Origin: an uncultured Rhodocyclaceae bacterium
Lineage (GTDB): Bacteria > Pseudomonadota > Gammaproteobacteria > Burkholderiales > Rhodocyclaceae
Reading direction: 5' to 3'
Length of the DNA: 64,000 nt
NCBI GenBank assembly: GCA_907163225.1
Contig: OU015322.1
Span: forward strand, 2,457,001-2,521,000
The notes beneath the pieces are model-generated. The model was not told the DNA's origin. It ran no database searches and worked only from the letters and a program-made list of their open reading frames with translations. Below are positions 25,631 to 34,723 of this stretch, one piece after another (the stretch's first letter is position 1; each line of letters begins with the position of its first letter). The translations under genes were made by a program, and so were the position numbers.

Positions 25631-26932
25631 TTAAGCGAGAAACTGAGTGGCCTGATCCAGGTCGCCGTGGGTATGGCCTTCGTAGAGCGCCGCGACAAAT
25701 TTGCGCCAGACCAGGTCGGGCTCGCCGATACGGAAGCCACAGTAATGCTGGTCGTCCAGATCTGTTTCCTGAACGGCCTGCACCGTCAGTCGGGACATTT
25801 CGTGGAGGCCGAGCTGAACGGTGGCGTTCAGCCAGACGTTGGTGGGTATTTGCTCGGCAACGCGGGCGCGGAAACCGTAGCGCGACACTTCATTCACTTC
25901 GACTGAAATCAATTTGTCGATCAATGCGTTTGAACCGGCCAGTTTGGCCGGACATTTCACCGAAAACCGGCGGTGCTGGCGCATTTGACGGGCAACGCCC
26001 TGATCGGCCAGCGCCGGCAGCACCTTCTGGTAATCGGGAAGGTCATAAATCAGGTGGAGCAATGCCTTCTTTCGCTCGCTCAGCTCGGCGAAAACGGCTG
26101 TCTTGTGGTTGAAGAAATAGTCGATCAGCGCAGGCGTCAGTACGGGGTCATTGGTGGTGAAGAAGCGACGGTGCGGGATCTGGATGTTCGGCAGTTTGGT
26201 TTCGACAAAATAATGATGAAGATTCCGGTTCGTCGCCTTGCCTGCGTAGGCCTTGCGCATGATTTCCGGGGCGTGCTTGAGATCCAGCGTGGCGCCTACT
26301 GCCGGCGCGCCGTTGACGAAATCGTAGTTCTCGACGACGTTGGCGGTCAGGCGCTTGAAGAAAAGCAGGGACTCGTACATCTCGATGTGGCGGGGGTTGA
26401 CGGCGATGACGAGGTGGCGGGTGTCGAAGAAGGTTGTGCAGTATTCGTACATGAACTTCATCAGCGGGAAGAGGATGGTTCCCCCCGTCCGGCGATATCT
26501 CGGATGGACAGCCAGCGCCGATACTTCGGCGATATTGCCTTCCTTTTCGCGAACGCCGGTCAGATCGAAAATGCGTTGCAAGGGGAAGCCGATGGCGCTT
26601 TCGCGGATCAACGAAAGCGTGCCGACGACCTTGTCATCGAGCTTGGCGCACAAGGTCGTGGTCGTCGGCAAGGCGTGATAAATCGTGACACGCATCCCGG
26701 ACGGATCGGGCGTCATGAATCCGCTGCTGACATAGGCGTCGTGCAGCAACATGAAGCAGGCTTCGAGCTCTTCCTGGGTTTCGGCGATCTTGAGGACAAG
26801 ACGCTTGTTGGGGTTCGAATCGCAGTCAACAAACGAGCGATAGACGTTATGTCGGCTTTTTTGAGGCAGCAGGGAGAATAGCTTGCGCGCGGTCTGACTC
26901 AAATAGAAGCGCAAACGGGCGAGTGCCGGCAT
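25631..26932 (-). CDS. N-acyl amino acid synthase-like (FeeM-type) acyltransferase fused to PilZ domain
   Basis: Protein of 433 residues. Residues about 45-250 resemble the GNAT-fold acyl transferases of the FeeM/autoinducer-synthase group (LVLKIAETQEELEACFMLLHDAY; VSALAVHPRYRRTGG). Residues about 310-420 form a PilZ domain with the arginine motif RQHRRFSV and a second motif EVSRYGFRARV in which the usual Asp/Asn is Glu. PilZ domains bind cyclic di-GMP, so acyltransfer may be controlled by that messenger. I use the ATG at 26932 because a -10-like TATGAT lies at 26963-26968; the frame is open to 27007. It is divergent from the second liv operon. Confidence 0.75.
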   Translation of the reverse strand: MPALARLRFYLSQTARKLFSLLPQKSRHNVYRSFVDCDSNPNKRLVLKIAETQEELEACFMLLHDAYVSSGFMTPDPSGMRVTIYHALPTTTTLCAKLDDKVVGTLSLIRESAIGFPLQRIFDLTGVREKEGNIAEVSALAVHPRYRRTGGTILFPLMKFMYEYCTTFFDTRHLVIAVNPRHIEMYESLLFFKRLTANVVENYDFVNGAPAVGATLDLKHAPEIMRKAYAGKATNRNLHHYFVETKLPNIQIPHRRFFTTNDPVLTPALIDYFFNHKTAVFAELSERKKALLHLIYDLPDYQKVLPALADQGVARQMRQHRRFSVKCPAKLAGSNALIDKLISVEVNEVSRYGFRARVAEQIPTNVWLNATVQLGLHEMSRLTVQAVQETDLDDQHYCGFRIGEPDLVWRKFVAALYEGHTHGDLDQATQFLA

Positions 26933-26962
26933 CAAATTTATCCATAAGGAATGATTGATTCG

Positions 26963-26968
26963 ATCATA
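26963..26968 (-). promoter_or_regulatory. Possible -10 element for the acyltransferase-PilZ gene
   Basis: TATGAT reads on the minus strand about 31 bases before the chosen start. The -35 region (AATACA-like) is weak and overlaps the divergent promoter at 26980. Confidence 0.3.
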
Positions 26969-26979
26969 GCACCTTATTA

Positions 26980-27008
26980 TTGACATGTATTCGGTGCCTC
27001 CGGACAAT
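26980..27008 (+). promoter_or_regulatory. Sigma-70-type promoter of the second liv operon
   Basis: A perfect -35 hexamer TTGACA (26980-26985) is followed by a 17-base spacer and GACAAT (27003-27008). The start site would fall near 27015, giving a leader of about 34 bases with CCAGGAG before the ATG at 27049. Confidence 0.65.
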
Positions 27009-27048
27009 CAGGGTGTCACTTTTACCCCAGAAACCAGGAGATATATCG

Positions 27049-28467
27049 ATGCGCGCAAAGTTGTCTGTCGTTGCCCTTTCCGTTGCTGCTGCTTTTACAC
27101 TCTCCGCCTGTGGGCAAAAGGAGGCGCCAAAGCAGGCCGCAACGCCTGCCGCCCCGGTTACTCCGGCGGCCAAGCCGGAACTTGTCGTCAAGCTCGGCCA
27201 TGTTGCGCCGATGACCGGCCCGCAGGCCCATTTGGGCAAGGACAATGAAAACGGTGCCGTGCTGGCCATCGAAGAGCTGAACGCCAAGGGCATGGAAATC
27301 GGCGGCGCCAAGGTCAAGTTCGAACTGCTGGCTGAAGATGATGCGGCGGATCCGAAGCAGGGTGCCATCGTCGCCCAGAAGCTGGTTGATGCCAAGGTAA
27401 ATGGCGTTATCGGGCATCTGAATTCGGGTACCACCATTCCGGCTTCCAAGCTGTACGCCGATGCGGGCATTCCCCAAATTTCCGGTTCGGCGACCAATCC
27501 GAAATACACCCAGCAAGGCTTTGCCACAGCTTTCCGCGTCATGGCCAACGACGTCCAGCAGGGCAAGAGCCTGGGCGAGTTCGCCGTCAAGCAGGGCCTC
27601 AAGACTGTCGCCATCGTTGACGACCGTACCGCCTACGGCCAGGGTCTGGCCGACGAGTTCAAGAAATCCGCCGAAGCTGCCGGCATCAAGGTTGTGGCCA
27701 GCGAATACACGACCGACAAGGCGACCGACTTCAAGGCCATTCTCACCAAGATCAAGTCGACCAAGGCCGAGCTGGTCTTCTTCGGCGGCATGGACGCCCA
27801 AGGCGGCCCGATGGCCAAGCAGATGAAGGAATTGGGCATCAAGGCCAAATTCCTCGGTGGCGATGGCGTCTGCACGCCGGAGTTCATGAAGCTGGGTGGC
27901 CCTGCCACCGAAGGCCAGTTCTGCTCGCTGCCCGGCATGCCGCTGGAAAAACTGGCCAAGGGCCCGGAGTTCCGCGAGAAATTTACCAAGAAATTTGGTG
28001 CGGAAATCCAGCTTTACGCACCGTATGTTTACGACGCCGTAATGGTCATGGCAGATTCGATGAAGCGTGCCGATTCGGTTGAGGCGGCCAAGTTTCTGCC
28101 GATGGTCGGCAAGACAAAGTTTGATGGCGTGACGGCAATGATCGAGTTCGATCAGGTCGGCGATCTGAAGGGCGGCGCCATTTCCATCTATCAGTACAAG
28201 GGCGGCAAGCTTGAGTACGTTGAGACATTGGGTGGCGCTAATCCGGTCGATTCGGTCAAGGCCGACGTCAAGGAAGCCGTTGCGGACGTGAAGGACGCTG
28301 CCAAGGCGGTTGCCGGTGCAGCCACTGCGGTTGGCGCAGTGGCAGTTGGTGAGGCGAAGGAAGCAGCCAAGGCAGCTGCCGAGGCGGGCAAGGATGCGGT
28401 GAAGGCGGGTGCAGAGGCGGTCAAGAGTGCCGCTGAAGCGACCAAGGCGGCGGCGGAAAAGAAGTAA
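27049..28467 (+). CDS. Liv-type substrate-binding lipoprotein with Ala/Lys-rich tail
   Basis: Protein of 472 residues. The signal ends in a lipobox LSAC with Cys near 19, so it is lipid-anchored rather than freely periplasmic. Residues about 45-400 form the leucine-binding-protein type fold (KLGHVAPMTGPQAHLGKDNENG; IPQISGSATNP). The last 70 residues are a low-complexity, amphipathic helix built from Ala/Lys/Val/Glu repeats such as VKEAVADVKDAAKAV and AGKDAVKAGAEAVKSAAEA, which classical LivK lacks. It heads the operon with livHMGF. Amino-acid binding is expected, but specificity is not known. Confidence 0.88.
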   Translation: MRAKLSVVALSVAAAFTLSACGQKEAPKQAATPAAPVTPAAKPELVVKLGHVAPMTGPQAHLGKDNENGAVLAIEELNAKGMEIGGAKVKFELLAEDDAADPKQGAIVAQKLVDAKVNGVIGHLNSGTTIPASKLYADAGIPQISGSATNPKYTQQGFATAFRVMANDVQQGKSLGEFAVKQGLKTVAIVDDRTAYGQGLADEFKKSAEAAGIKVVASEYTTDKATDFKAILTKIKSTKAELVFFGGMDAQGGPMAKQMKELGIKAKFLGGDGVCTPEFMKLGGPATEGQFCSLPGMPLEKLAKGPEFREKFTKKFGAEIQLYAPYVYDAVMVMADSMKRADSVEAAKFLPMVGKTKFDGVTAMIEFDQVGDLKGGAISIYQYKGGKLEYVETLGGANPVDSVKADVKEAVADVKDAAKAVAGAATAVGAVAVGEAKEAAKAAAEAGKDAVKAGAEAVKSAAEATKAAAEKK

Positions 28468-28486
28468 TTCGTTGATTTGCTGAATT

Positions 28487-28512
28487 GAAACGGCACCGCA
28501 AGGTGCCGTTTC
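28487..28512 (+). terminator. Hairpin between binding protein and permease genes
   Basis: GAAACGGCACC, loop GCAA, GGTGCCGTTTC make a perfect 11-bp stem with a stable tetraloop, followed by TCCTTAT. It may be a partial terminator or an mRNA stabiliser that keeps the binding protein more abundant than the permease. Confidence 0.65.
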
Positions 28513-28538
28513 CTTATGCCCGACAAGAAAAAGACTAA

Positions 28539-29462
28539 ATGGATATATTCCTCCAGCAGATTATCAATGGCCTCGTCCAGGGCAGCATCTACGCTTTGGT
28601 CGCTCTGGGCTACACCATGGTTTACGGGATCATGGGGCTGATCAATTTTGCCCATGGTGAAGTGGTGATGATCGGTACGCTGGTGACGATCACTGTTGCC
28701 AGTTCGCTGATCAAGGCCGGAATGCCGGTGGCGCTGGCTGGCCTGGCCGGGCTGAGTGCCTCGGTGCTGGTCTGCATGGCCCTCGGCTGGGGGCTGGAGC
28801 GTATCGCCTATCGCCCGCTGCGCAACGCGCCGCGCCTGACCCCGCTGATCACGGCGATTGGTATGTCCATCGTGCTGCAAAATCTGGCCATGATGATCTG
28901 GGGACGGAACTACATGACCTTCCCTTCGCTGTTGCCGAAAGTGGATTTCGAGTTCGCTGGGGCCAATTTCACGATGATCCAGGTCATCATCGTCCTCGTT
29001 TCAGCGGCGACGATGGGTGGCCTGCTACTCCTCGTCTATCGCACCAAGCTCGGCATGGCGATGCGCGCCACCGCGCAGAATCCGGCGGTGGCCAGCCTGA
29101 TGGGCGTCAATATCAATCGTGTCATCGCGGCTGCCTTCATCATCGGTTCGGCCCTTGGCGCGCTGGCGGGGGTCATGGTCGGCGGCTATTACGAAATCGC
29201 CCACTATCAAATGGGCTTCATGCTTGGCTTGAAGGCCTTTACCGCAGCCGTGCTCGGCGGTATCGGCAATCTGGCCGGCGCCATGCTGGGCGGCATTCTG
29301 CTCGGTATCATCGAGGCGCTGGGGGCGGGCTACATCGGGGATCTGACCGGTGGCTTCCTCGGCAGCCATTACCAGGACATTTTTGCTTTTGTCGTGCTGA
29401 TTGTCGTGTTGATGTTCAAGCCTTCGGGGCTCTTTGGTGAAAAAACAGGAGACCGGGCATGA
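28539..29462 (+). CDS. livH: Branched-chain amino acid ABC permease LivH
   Basis: Protein of 307 residues with about eight membrane helices. The start FLQQIINGLVQGSIYALVALGYTMVYG and INFAHGEVVMIG are close to textbook LivH, closer than the permease at 10.6 kb. It overlaps livM by 4 bases. Confidence 0.93.
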   Translation: MDIFLQQIINGLVQGSIYALVALGYTMVYGIMGLINFAHGEVVMIGTLVTITVASSLIKAGMPVALAGLAGLSASVLVCMALGWGLERIAYRPLRNAPRLTPLITAIGMSIVLQNLAMMIWGRNYMTFPSLLPKVDFEFAGANFTMIQVIIVLVSAATMGGLLLLVYRTKLGMAMRATAQNPAVASLMGVNINRVIAAAFIIGSALGALAGVMVGGYYEIAHYQMGFMLGLKAFTAAVLGGIGNLAGAMLGGILLGIIEALGAGYIGDLTGGFLGSHYQDIFAFVVLIVVLMFKPSGLFGEKTGDRA

Positions 29463-30532
29463 AAAATAGCCAATTTTTCCGGTCGACCGCGGGAATCACC
29501 CTGATGGCCGCTGCCTTGATTGTGCTGCCTTTCGTGGCGGCGCTAGGTGGCCAGGCCTGGGTGCGCATCCTCGATTTCGCCATCCTTTACGTTTTTCTGG
29601 CGTTGGGACTGAACATTGTCGTTGGTCTGGCTGGCCTGCTCGATCTTGGTTACATCGCTTTTTATGCGGTTGGCGCCTACACCTGGGCCTTGCTGGCCAG
29701 CCCGCATTTCGGGCTGCATCTGCCGATCTGGGTGATCCTGCCGATTGGCGGCTTGCTGGCTTGCCTGGCCGGCGTCGTCCTCGGTTCGCCGACGCTGAAA
29801 TTGCGTGGCGATTATCTGGCCATCGTCACCCTCGGTTTCGGCGAAATCGTCCGTATTTTTCTGAATAATCTGAATGCGCCGATCAACGTTACCAACGGGC
29901 CGCAGGGCATCACGCTGATCGACCCGGTGACGTTCGGCGATTTCAAATTCTCCGGCACGACGCAGATTTTCGGCATTGCCTTGAGTGGCCCGCAGAAGTA
30001 TTACTACCTGCTCGTCGCGCTGGCCATTCTGGTCGTCATCATCAACCTGCGCCTGCAAAATTCGCGCATCGGTCGTGCCTGGCAGGCTATTCGGGAAGAC
30101 GAAATCGCGGCCAAGGCGATCGGCATCAACACGCGCAATCTCAAACTGCTGGCCTTTGCCATGGGCGCCAGTTTCGGCGGTGTGGCCGGTGGCATTTTCT
30201 CGGCCATGCAGGGTTTCGTTTCCCCGGAAAGCTTCTCGCTGATCGAGTCGATCATGATCCTGGCGATGGTGGTTCTCGGTGGCATGGGCCACATTCCCGG
30301 CGTCATCCTCGGCGCCGTATTGCTTTCCATCCTGCCGGAAGCCTTGCGCTACGGCGTTGGGCCGATTCAGATGGCACTCTTCGGCAAGATGCTGGTCGAT
30401 CCCGAAAGCCTGCGCATGCTGGTCTTCGGCCTGGCGCTGGTGCTCGTCATGCGCTTCAAGCCGGCTGGTCTGTGGCCGGCGCCGGAGCGCAAGCGCGAGT
30501 CGGGCGAGATTCAACAGGTGACCGCAAAATGA
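29459..30532 (+). CDS. livM: Branched-chain amino acid ABC permease LivM
   Basis: Protein of 357 residues. LNIVVGLAGLLDLGYIAFYAVGAY and the coupling loop IGRAWQAIREDEIAAKAIGIN are LivM features. Codons 2-11 are made of a copy of the dispersed repeat, giving the unusual N-terminus NSQFFRSTAG. It overlaps livH and livG by 4 bases each. Confidence 0.93.
   Translation: MKNSQFFRSTAGITLMAAALIVLPFVAALGGQAWVRILDFAILYVFLALGLNIVVGLAGLLDLGYIAFYAVGAYTWALLASPHFGLHLPIWVILPIGGLLACLAGVVLGSPTLKLRGDYLAIVTLGFGEIVRIFLNNLNAPINVTNGPQGITLIDPVTFGDFKFSGTTQIFGIALSGPQKYYYLLVALAILVVIINLRLQNSRIGRAWQAIREDEIAAKAIGINTRNLKLLAFAMGASFGGVAGGIFSAMQGFVSPESFSLIESIMILAMVVLGGMGHIPGVILGAVLLSILPEALRYGVGPIQMALFGKMLVDPESLRMLVFGLALVLVMRFKPAGLWPAPERKRESGEIQQVTAK
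29463..29492 (+). repeat. Dispersed 30-bp repeat, copy 7 (inside livM)
   Basis: AAAAATAGCCAA followed by TTTTTCCGGTCGACCGCGG, with a perfectly palindromic core. It lies in frame right after the start codon of livM, in the sense direction. Confidence 0.75.
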
Positions 30533-31290
30533 CCGGCACCCTGCTCGAAGCCAAGGCCGTCGCCAAACACTTTGGCGGCGTCAAGGCGCTCCGCGATGTG
30601 TCGCTGACTATCCGTCGCGGCGAAATCTATGGCCTGATCGGCCCAAACGGCGCCGGCAAGACAACCTTTTTCAACTGCATGACCGGCCTCTACGTACCGG
30701 ACGGCGGCGGCTTCAGTTTCGATGGTAAGCCGCTCGTTGCCGATGCGCCGGACAAGGCCGCGGCGCGCGGCATTGCCCGCACTTTCCAGAACATCCGGCT
30801 GTTCGGCAACATGACAGCGCTGGAAAACGTCATGGTCGGCCGCCACGTCCGAACCCGGGCTGGCGTCCTCGGTGCCATCTTCCAGAATCCAGCCACCAAG
30901 GCCGAAGAGGCTGCCATCCGCCAGCGCGCCATCGACCTGCTGCACTACGTGCGCATCGAGGAACGGGCCGATGACCTGGCCAAAAATCTTTCCTACGGCG
31001 ACCAGCGCCGGCTGGAGATCGCCCGGGCGTTGGCCAGCGAGCCCAAACTACTCTGCCTGGACGAGCCGGCAGCCGGCATGAACGGCACTGAAACCGAACA
31101 ACTGCGCGAGCTGATCGACGGCATCCGCCGCGACGGCACCACCATTTTGCTCATCGAGCACGACGTCAAGCTGGTCATGGGCCTCTGCGACCGCGTCGCG
31201 GTGCTCGACTACGGCGCCTTGGTCATCGAGGATGTGCCGGCCGTCGTGCAAAAAGATCAACGCGTCATCGAGGCTTACCTAGGTGCTTGA
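30529..31290 (+). CDS. livG: Branched-chain amino acid ABC ATPase LivG
   Basis: Protein of 253 residues; Walker A GPNGAGKTT, FQNIRLFGNM, signature LSYGDQRRLEIARAL, Walker B LCLDEPAAGMN and switch His in LIEHDVK. The start is the ATG overlapping the livM stop (ATGA); a longer open frame upstream belongs to livM. It overlaps livF by 8 bases. Confidence 0.93.
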   Translation: MTGTLLEAKAVAKHFGGVKALRDVSLTIRRGEIYGLIGPNGAGKTTFFNCMTGLYVPDGGGFSFDGKPLVADAPDKAAARGIARTFQNIRLFGNMTALENVMVGRHVRTRAGVLGAIFQNPATKAEEAAIRQRAIDLLHYVRIEERADDLAKNLSYGDQRRLEIARALASEPKLLCLDEPAAGMNGTETEQLRELIDGIRRDGTTILLIEHDVKLVMGLCDRVAVLDYGALVIEDVPAVVQKDQRVIEAYLGA

Positions 31291-31987
31291 AGTAACCGGA
31301 CTCCACGTCGCCTACGGCGGCATTCAGGCGGTGCGCAGCATCACCTTTCACGTCAATCAGGGCGAAACCGTGGCGCTGATCGGGGCCAATGGCGCCGGCA
31401 AGAGCAGCACGCTAAAAGCGATTGCGCGGGTCATCGATGCGGTCGGCGGCGACGTTCATTTCTGTGGCGAGAAAATCAGCAAGATTGCGCCGCACGACGT
31501 CATTCGCAAGGGCATCGCGCTGGTGCCGGAAGGTCGCGGCGTGTTTTCCCGGCTGACGGTGCTGGAAAACCTGTACATGGGCGCCTACATCCACGATTCT
31601 GCGGTCAACGTGGAAAAAGACCTGAAAATGGTTTTTGGCTATTTCCCTCGCCTGAAAGAGCGCGAAAGCCAGCTGGCCGGCACGCTTTCCGGTGGCGAGC
31701 AACAAATGCTGGCCATCGGCCGTGCCCTGATGAGCCGCCCGAAAATGCTGCTCCTCGACGAGCCGTCGATGGGCCTGGCGCCGATCATGGTGCAGAAGAT
31801 TTTCGAAGTCGTCCGCGCCGTCGCTGCCGATGGCATGACCATTTTGCTGATCGAACAGAACGCCAAACTGGCTTTGCAATGCAGCCAGCGCGGCTACGTC
31901 ATGGAAAGCGGCGAAATCACGCTGAACGGAGACTCCGCCAGCCTTCTCGACGATCCGAAAGTGCGCGCCGCCTATCTCGGCGAGTAG
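31283..31987 (+). CDS. livF: Branched-chain amino acid ABC ATPase LivF
   Basis: Protein of 234 residues, the normal LivF length; Walker A GANGAGKSS, signature SGGEQQMLAIGRAL, Walker B MLLLDEPSMGLAP. It starts at GTG inside the end of livG, which suggests translational coupling. Last gene of the operon; no clear terminator follows before minC. Confidence 0.93.
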   Translation: MLEVTGLHVAYGGIQAVRSITFHVNQGETVALIGANGAGKSSTLKAIARVIDAVGGDVHFCGEKISKIAPHDVIRKGIALVPEGRGVFSRLTVLENLYMGAYIHDSAVNVEKDLKMVFGYFPRLKERESQLAGTLSGGEQQMLAIGRALMSRPKMLLLDEPSMGLAPIMVQKIFEVVRAVAADGMTILLIEQNAKLALQCSQRGYVMESGEITLNGDSASLLDDPKVRAAYLGE

Positions 31988-32075
31988 GTGACCCGGGGCG
32001 GCGGAAAGCATCCTTCATCCCGGGGCGGCGTGCCTGTGGGATAATCCAATTCCTATCGCAAGACATCACGCAGGC

Positions 32076-32852
32076 ATGGCAAAAGATTCACCGATTCAGT
32101 TCAAGGGCACCACGCTCAAGATCATCCAGACGCAACTGCGCACCACCGACCACGCCGCGCTGCATCAAGCTCTCACCGAATTGACCGGCAACAGCCCGGA
32201 TTTTTTCGAGAATGAACTCGCTGTCCTCGATTTCAGCCAGGCCAAGGCCTTGCCCGACTCCGCAGACTGGGCGACGATCATCGAATTGCTGGGTCAGTCC
32301 GGCCTGAAGGCCGTGGCAACTTGCGGCCTGCCCGATGAGTTGGCTGCCGCCGCAGCCGCCGCCGGCTTGCCGGTGGTTGGCGGCGATGCCCTTGGCCGCC
32401 AGCGCGCGAAAGCAGAACAAACGCCCAATACGCCGCCGGTGGCGACCCCCGAACCAGCGCCCCCGCCACCCGCCTTGCCAGCTCCTGCGCCCGAAGCTGC
32501 GCCGCGCACCATCATCCTCGACAAGCCGCTGCGCTCCGGTCAGCGCTTTTACGCCAAGGGCTGCGATTTGATCGTGACCGCCATGGTCAGCGCGGGCGCC
32601 GAAGTGATCGCTGACGGCAACATCCACGTCTACGCCCCGTTGCGCGGCCGTGCCCTGGCCGGGGCCAGTGGCGACAAGGATGCCCGAATCTTTACCACCA
32701 GCCTGGAGGCCGAACTGCTCTCCATCGCCGGCCTGTATAGAACCTTTGAAGCCGGCGTGCCAGCCGAACTGCTTCGTCAGCCCGCTACAGTCTGCCTCAT
32801 CGAGGACGGCGGCGAGCATCGGCTGACCATTGTTCCGCTGGCGCTGCGCTAA
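32076..32852 (+). CDS. minC: Septum site-determining protein MinC
   Basis: Protein of 258 residues. The N-terminal domain (about 1-105) inhibits FtsZ assembly; a Pro/Ala-rich linker (about 110-145) leads to the C-terminal beta-helix (about 150-255; [26 protein letters not shown]; the segment with [17 protein letters not shown] is the family hallmark) that binds MinD and dimerises. First gene of minCDE; GATAAT at 32040-32045 could be its -10 element. Together the operon places the division septum at midcell. Confidence 0.95.
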   Translation: MAKDSPIQFKGTTLKIIQTQLRTTDHAALHQALTELTGNSPDFFENELAVLDFSQAKALPDSADWATIIELLGQSGLKAVATCGLPDELAAAAAAAGLPVVGGDALGRQRAKAEQTPNTPPVATPEPAPPPPALPAPAPEAAPRTIILDKPLRSGQRFYAKGCDLIVTAMVSAGAEVIADGNIHVYAPLRGRALAGASGDKDARIFTTSLEAELLSIAGLYRTFEAGVPAELLRQPATVCLIEDGGEHRLTIVPLALR

Positions 32853-32887
32853 CCCCATTCTTATAACTTACCCAAAGAGAAAACATC

Positions 32888-33703
32888 GTGACCAGAATCG
32901 TCGTCGTAACCTCAGGCAAAGGCGGAGTCGGCAAGACCACCACCAGCGCCAGCTTCTCCTCCGGCCTCGCCATGCGCGGCTTCAAGACGGCCGTCATCGA
33001 CTTCGACGTCGGCCTGCGCAACCTCGATCTGATCATGGGCTGCGAACGCCGCGTCGTTTATGACCTGATCAACGTCATCAACGGCGAAGCGACGCTGACC
33101 CAGGCCCTGATCAAGGACAAGCACACCGACAACCTCTACGTGCTGCCCGCCTCGCAAACACGCGACAAGGATGCGCTGACTGAAGAAGGCGTCGAGAAGG
33201 TCATCAAGGAGCTCGAACACCAGGGCTTCGACTACATCGTCTGCGACTCGCCGGCCGGTATCGAGTCCGGCGCCATCATGGCGCTGACCTTCGCCGACGA
33301 GGCGCTCGTCGTGACCAACCCGGAAGTCTCTTCCGTGCGCGACTCCGACCGCATCCTCGGCATCCTGCAGGCCAAGTCGCGTCGCGCCATCGAAGGTCGC
33401 GAGCCGGTCAAGGAACACCTGCTCATCACCCGCTACAACCCGAACCGCGTTGAAGCCGGTGAAATGCTGTCCTACAAGGACATCCAGGAAATCCTGCGCG
33501 TGCCTATCATCGGTGTCATCCCCGAATCCGAAGAGGTTCTGCAAGCCTCCAACCAGGGCGCCCCGGTCATCCACCAGAAAGCAACCGATGCAGCCGAGGC
33601 TTACCACGACGTGATCGCCCGCTTCCTTGGCGAAGACAAGCCGCTGCGTTTTGTCGACTACGTCAAGCCGGGCCTGCTGAAGCGCCTGTTCGGAGGCAAG
33701 TAA
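32888..33703 (+). CDS. minD: Septum site-determining ATPase MinD
   Basis: Protein of 271 residues. The deviant Walker [14 protein letters not shown] is near 10-22, Asp in [12 protein letters not shown], and the C-terminus ([10 protein letters not shown]) is the amphipathic membrane-targeting helix. It recruits MinC to the membrane and is released by MinE. AAAGAGAAAA precedes the start. Confidence 0.97.
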   Translation: MTRIVVVTSGKGGVGKTTTSASFSSGLAMRGFKTAVIDFDVGLRNLDLIMGCERRVVYDLINVINGEATLTQALIKDKHTDNLYVLPASQTRDKDALTEEGVEKVIKELEHQGFDYIVCDSPAGIESGAIMALTFADEALVVTNPEVSSVRDSDRILGILQAKSRRAIEGREPVKEHLLITRYNPNRVEAGEMLSYKDIQEILRVPIIGVIPESEEVLQASNQGAPVIHQKATDAAEAYHDVIARFLGEDKPLRFVDYVKPGLLKRLFGGK

Positions 33704-33704
33704 G

Positions 33705-33962
33705 ATGTCCTGGCTCCAGAAACTGTTCGGCAACCAGCCGAAAACGGCTCAGGTGGCGAAGGAGCGCCTGCAACTGATCATCGCCCATGAGCGCGATGGC
33801 GGCGGCAGCAGCGCCAACTTCCTGCCCGACCTGCAGCGCGAACTGATCGCTGTGATTTCCAAGTACGTCAAGGTGAATGCCGATGACATCCGTGTCTCGC
33901 TCGAAAAGCAGGGCAATTACGAGGTGCTTGAGGTGAACATCGTGCTGCCTGAAAAGGGCTGA
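33705..33962 (+). CDS. minE: Cell division topological specificity factor MinE
   Basis: Protein of 85 residues, normal length. The N-terminal membrane/MinD-contact helix ([14 protein letters not shown]) and the dimerisation domain ([25 protein letters not shown]) are conserved. It begins one base after minD and stimulates MinD ATPase to drive pole-to-pole oscillation. Confidence 0.96.
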   Translation: MSWLQKLFGNQPKTAQVAKERLQLIIAHERDGGGSSANFLPDLQRELIAVISKYVKVNADDIRVSLEKQGNYEVLEVNIVLPEKG

Positions 33963-34035
33963 ACTCATTCGCCAAACGAAGGCGGGCGCCGTGTGGCACT
34001 CGCCACGTTTGCTGAGATGCATCAAACGTTTTGCC

Positions 34036-34070
34036 ATGCCGGCAGGTGACAATGCCGGCATTGTCTTTTT
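34036..34070 (+). terminator. Terminator of minCDE
   Basis: ATGCCGGCA and TGCCGGCAT form a 9-bp stem with a short loop, followed by TGTCTTTTT. Confidence 0.75.
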
Positions 34071-34085
34071 CAGGATTCCGTCGCC

Positions 34086-34718
34086 ATGAATTTCCGCCAT
34101 TCCGTCGCCGCCCTGGCTGCCATCCTGCTCGCTAGCGGACTTCATGCCGACGAGGCAAAGCCGGCCGACGCCGCACCCAAAATGGCTTACGGACAGATGG
34201 TCAAGCAGGGCGACAAACTCTTCTTCTCGCCCTGTCGGGACCGCAGCTACGCCTTTGTCGAAGACGTTTCGGCCGATGGCAGTGTGCTCAAGATACTCAA
34301 CAGCATGGGCGTTGAGTCTGGCAAACACCTGTACGTCGAGCTGCTGGGCGTGCTCGACGGCGCCAGCCTGAAAGCCTCAGCCGTCAATATGGTACGGGTG
34401 AATGGCCGCTGCCAGATGCCGGGCGGCAAGGAAGAAACCTGGCGTGCGGCGGGCAATGATCCGGCCTGGGCGCTTGTCGCCGGGGGCGAATACGTGCAAC
34501 TGCGTCGTTATGGCAATCCGGAAGTGGCTTTGCCGTACAAGGAATTCCGCACCGAAGGGACGGTCAGCAGCTACGACGGGGCGAAGGACAACAACAAACT
34601 TTCCGTGCGATTTGACAAGGCGCTGTGCCGCGATACCGAGGCAAACGCTGTTTTTGCCTGGACGGCGACGGTCAATTTGAATGGTCAGGTGCTCAAGGGC
34701 TGTGCCTGGGCGCGGTAA
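34086..34718 (+). CDS. Exported protein of unknown function
   Basis: Protein of 210 residues with a signal peptide (NFRHSVAALAAILLASGLHA, cleavage near 21). The second half contains WRAAGNDPAWALVAGGEYVQL and KALCRDTEANAVFAWTATVNLNGQVLKGCAW, which resembles small periplasmic proteins of the COG3650 type. Four cysteines may form disulfides. The function is not known; it sits alone after the min operon terminator. Confidence 0.7.
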   Translation: MNFRHSVAALAAILLASGLHADEAKPADAAPKMAYGQMVKQGDKLFFSPCRDRSYAFVEDVSADGSVLKILNSMGVESGKHLYVELLGVLDGASLKASAVNMVRVNGRCQMPGGKEETWRAAGNDPAWALVAGGEYVQLRRYGNPEVALPYKEFRTEGTVSSYDGAKDNNKLSVRFDKALCRDTEANAVFAWTATVNLNGQVLKGCAWAR

Positions 34719-34723
34719 GCCGC

